Origin: Planctomycetia bacterium
Lineage (GTDB): Bacteria > Planctomycetota > Phycisphaerae > Phycisphaerales > SM1A02
Reading direction: 5' to 3'
Length of the DNA: 7,064 nucleotides
Assembly (NCBI GenBank): GCA_005799475.1
Contig: SYGQ01000078.1
Coordinates: forward strand, 1-7,064
Numbering within the stretch: position 1 is the first letter of the stretch; every line of letters starts with the position of its first letter. Below, one piece after another: positions 6,240 through 7,064 of the stretch. The notes beneath the pieces were generated by a model. The model saw nothing but the letters and a program-made list of their open reading frames with translations. It did no database searches and had not been told where the DNA came from. Both the position numbers and the translations under genes were made by a program.

Positions 6240-6937
6240 CGTGCGGCTCCGAGAGGTTCGACGAGGCGTCCCTTTTCAAGGTGAATGATTCGCTGCGCGC
6301 GTTCGGCTGTGTGCGGGTCGTGCGTGACCATCACAATGGTCTGGCCGCGTTCGCGGTGGAGTCGCGCGAGGAGGTCCATCACCCCCGTCGCCGCGGCGCG
6401 GTCGAGATCACCCGTTGGCTCGTCGGCAAGGAGCAACGAGGGATTGCCGACGATGGCCCGTGCGATCGCGACCCGCTGCTCCTGGCCGCCCGAGAGCTGC
6501 CGCGGGTAGTGCGAGTAACGATCCGCGATCTGCACGGCCTCGAGGGCTTCGGCGACACGCGCATGCCGCTGTGCGCCTGAGAGTCCGTGGAGGAAGAGCG
6601 GCAACTCGACATTCTCGTACGCGGTCAGCACGGGGACGAGGTGGTAGAGCTGGAAGATGTAGCCCACGCTGCGCGATCGCCAGTGCGCGAGCGCCGCGCG
6701 CGAAAGCGTGGCGATGTCGTGGCCGTCGACGACGAGCGAGCCCCCGCTCGGGGTATCGATTCCCGCGAAGAGATTGAGCAGCGTTGTCTTCCCTGAGCCC
6801 GACGGACCCATGAGCGCGACGAATTCGCCGCGCGCGATGTCGATGTCGATTGACTCGAGCACGCGCACGGGTTCGCCGCCTCGTTCGTAGTGTTTTTCGA
6901 GCGAATGGCAGCGAATGATTGGCTCAGTTGTGACCAT
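6236..6937 (-). CDS. ABC transporter ATPase, LolD/MacB family
   Basis: A 233-aa cytoplasmic ATPase that powers the two adjacent permeases. All motifs are intact: Walker A GPSGSGKT at 44-51, Q-loop Gln96 in YIFQ, signature LSGGQ at 148-152, Walker B LLLADEP at 168-174 with catalytic Glu173, D-loop GDLD at 176-179 and H-loop His206. Its length equals that of E. coli LolD, and the type-VII (MacB/LolD/FtsE) subfamily is expected given the FtsX-like permeases. One small difference is Glu at residue 153 after LSGGQ, where Gln is most common. The ATG at 6937 is chosen because GGAGG lies five bases upstream, and it puts the usual short lead before the first strand. An upstream in-frame start at 7021 would add 28 residues overlapping the adaptor gene. 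It overlaps the adaptor's end by 14 bp and the first permease by 4 bp. Confidence 0.96.
   Translation of the reverse strand: MVTTEPIIRCHSLEKHYERGGEPVRVLESIDIDIARGEFVALMGPSGSGKTTLLNLFAGIDTPSGGSLVVDGHDIATLSRAALAHWRSRSVGYIFQLYHLVPVLTAYENVELPLFLHGLSGAQRHARVAEALEAVQIADRYSHYPRQLSGGQEQRVAIARAIVGNPSLLLADEPTGDLDRAAATGVMDLLARLHRERGQTIVMVTHDPHTAERAQRIIHLEKGRLVEPLGAAR
6247..6250 (-). promoter_or_regulatory. Ribosome binding site of the first permease
   Basis: On the minus strand GGAG lies 8 bases before the ATG at 6239, inside the end of the ATPase gene. It supports ATG 6239 over the in-frame Met7 and suggests that initiation here combines coupling with direct ribosome binding. Confidence 0.6.
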
Positions 6938-7064
6938 CGTGGCCTCCGGTTCCCAGTGCGGTAAGTTCCTTGACCCGTACGGATTGACCCTCGGCGAGCG
7001 ATCGTGAGTCGCCAACCACAATGAGATCGCCCGGTCGCAGGCCGCTCATCACGAGCGTCCAACC
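6924..7064 (-). CDS. Periplasmic adaptor (membrane fusion protein) of the exporter, C-terminal end only
   Basis: The last 46 residues of a protein whose start lies beyond the right edge. Seen: residues 8-30 of the fragment follow the pattern G-L-x-x-G-D-x-I-V-V ... L-x-x-G-Q-x-V-R-V, which ends the membrane-proximal domain of RND/MacA/HlyD-type adaptors. In such systems the adaptor is anchored in the inner membrane and links the transporter to an outer-membrane channel or shapes substrate delivery. The protein ends in GGHDGHN, a small His/Asp tail. The stop (TGA 6926-6924) lies downstream of the ATPase start, giving a 14-bp overlap, and the ATPase Shine-Dalgarno is encoded within this tail. 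Position and family agree with an adaptor-ATPase-permease exporter operon. The assignment rests on a short fragment plus context. Confidence 0.8.
   Translation of the reverse strand, partial: GWTLVMSGLRPGDLIVVGDSRSLAEGQSVRVKELTALGTGGHDGHN
6943..6947 (-). promoter_or_regulatory. Ribosome binding site of the ABC ATPase
   Basis: On the minus strand GGAGG lies five bases before the ATG at 6937, the strongest Shine-Dalgarno in the window. It decides the start of the ATPase and sits inside the coding sequence of the upstream adaptor, where it encodes Gly-Gly. Confidence 0.8.

Noticed and set aside
6236..6937. Calling the ATPase and permeases lolD, lolC and lolE
   Set aside because: Sizes and topology fit, but the preceding MFP adaptor and the lack of any LolA/LolB link point to an exporter of the broader MacAB/DevBCA type. 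A specific symbol would overstate the evidence.
6938..7021. Upstream start at 7021 for the ABC ATPase
   Set aside because: It adds 28 residues read out of frame through the adaptor's conserved C-terminus. GGAGG five bases before the ATG at 6937 decides the start.
1..7064. CRISPR array, transposon, tRNA/rRNA or riboswitch
   Set aside because: I saw no regularly spaced repeats, transposase motifs, tRNA-like cloverleaf or conserved riboswitch core. Coding genes fill nearly the whole window.

Overview
The window looks like a piece of a GC-rich (roughly two-thirds G+C), compactly coded, double-membrane bacterial chromosome. Three things point to a cell with a periplasm: a periplasmic adaptor protein, MacB/LolC-type ABC permeases with large extracytoplasmic domains, and two predicted lipoproteins. 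The style (high GC, ATGA-coupled genes, small orphan lipoproteins, sparse Shine-Dalgarno signals) reminds me of Planctomycetota such as Phycisphaerae. That is an impression, not a demonstrated assignment.

Layout. (1) Positions 1-2794, minus strand: a threonine-pathway operon. It holds a bifunctional aspartokinase/homoserine dehydrogenase (831 aa) followed, through an ATGA overlap, by the first 100 residues of homoserine kinase (thrB), which runs off the left edge. Together they commit aspartate to threonine: aspartate to aspartyl phosphate, aspartate semialdehyde to homoserine, and homoserine to phosphohomoserine. Aspartate-semialdehyde dehydrogenase and threonine synthase are not in the window. 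(2) Positions 2795-2833: a 39-bp divergent intergenic region. It carries mirror-placed -10-like hexamers exactly 6 bp from each start codon and a 6-bp inverted repeat. (3) Positions 2834-3289, plus strand: a small lipoprotein of unknown function, the only plus-strand gene. (4) Positions 3294-7064, minus strand: an exporter operon read right to left. It encodes the C-terminus of a periplasmic adaptor (MacA/HlyD/RND-MFP type), a LolD/MacB-type ATPase (233 aa), two dissimilar FtsX/MacB-type permeases (386 and 402 aa) and a cysteine-containing lipoprotein (190 aa).

The exporter genes are tightly coupled: a 14-bp overlap, two 4-bp ATGA overlaps, then a 7-bp gap. They most likely form one machine in which the ATPase drives a heterodimeric permease pair that works on a periplasmic or membrane substrate with the adaptor. 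The distal lipoprotein, with four mature-region cysteines around a PWDY motif, has no function I recognise and is the least explained part of the operon.

There is no RNA gene, mobile element, CRISPR array or origin that I can see. No stretch longer than 39 bp lacks a gene. The most interesting leads are the two-permease exporter with its Cys-motif lipoprotein, and the symmetric, probably leaderless divergent promoter region. Deviations in conserved motifs of the aspartokinase-homoserine dehydrogenase are a third, weaker lead.
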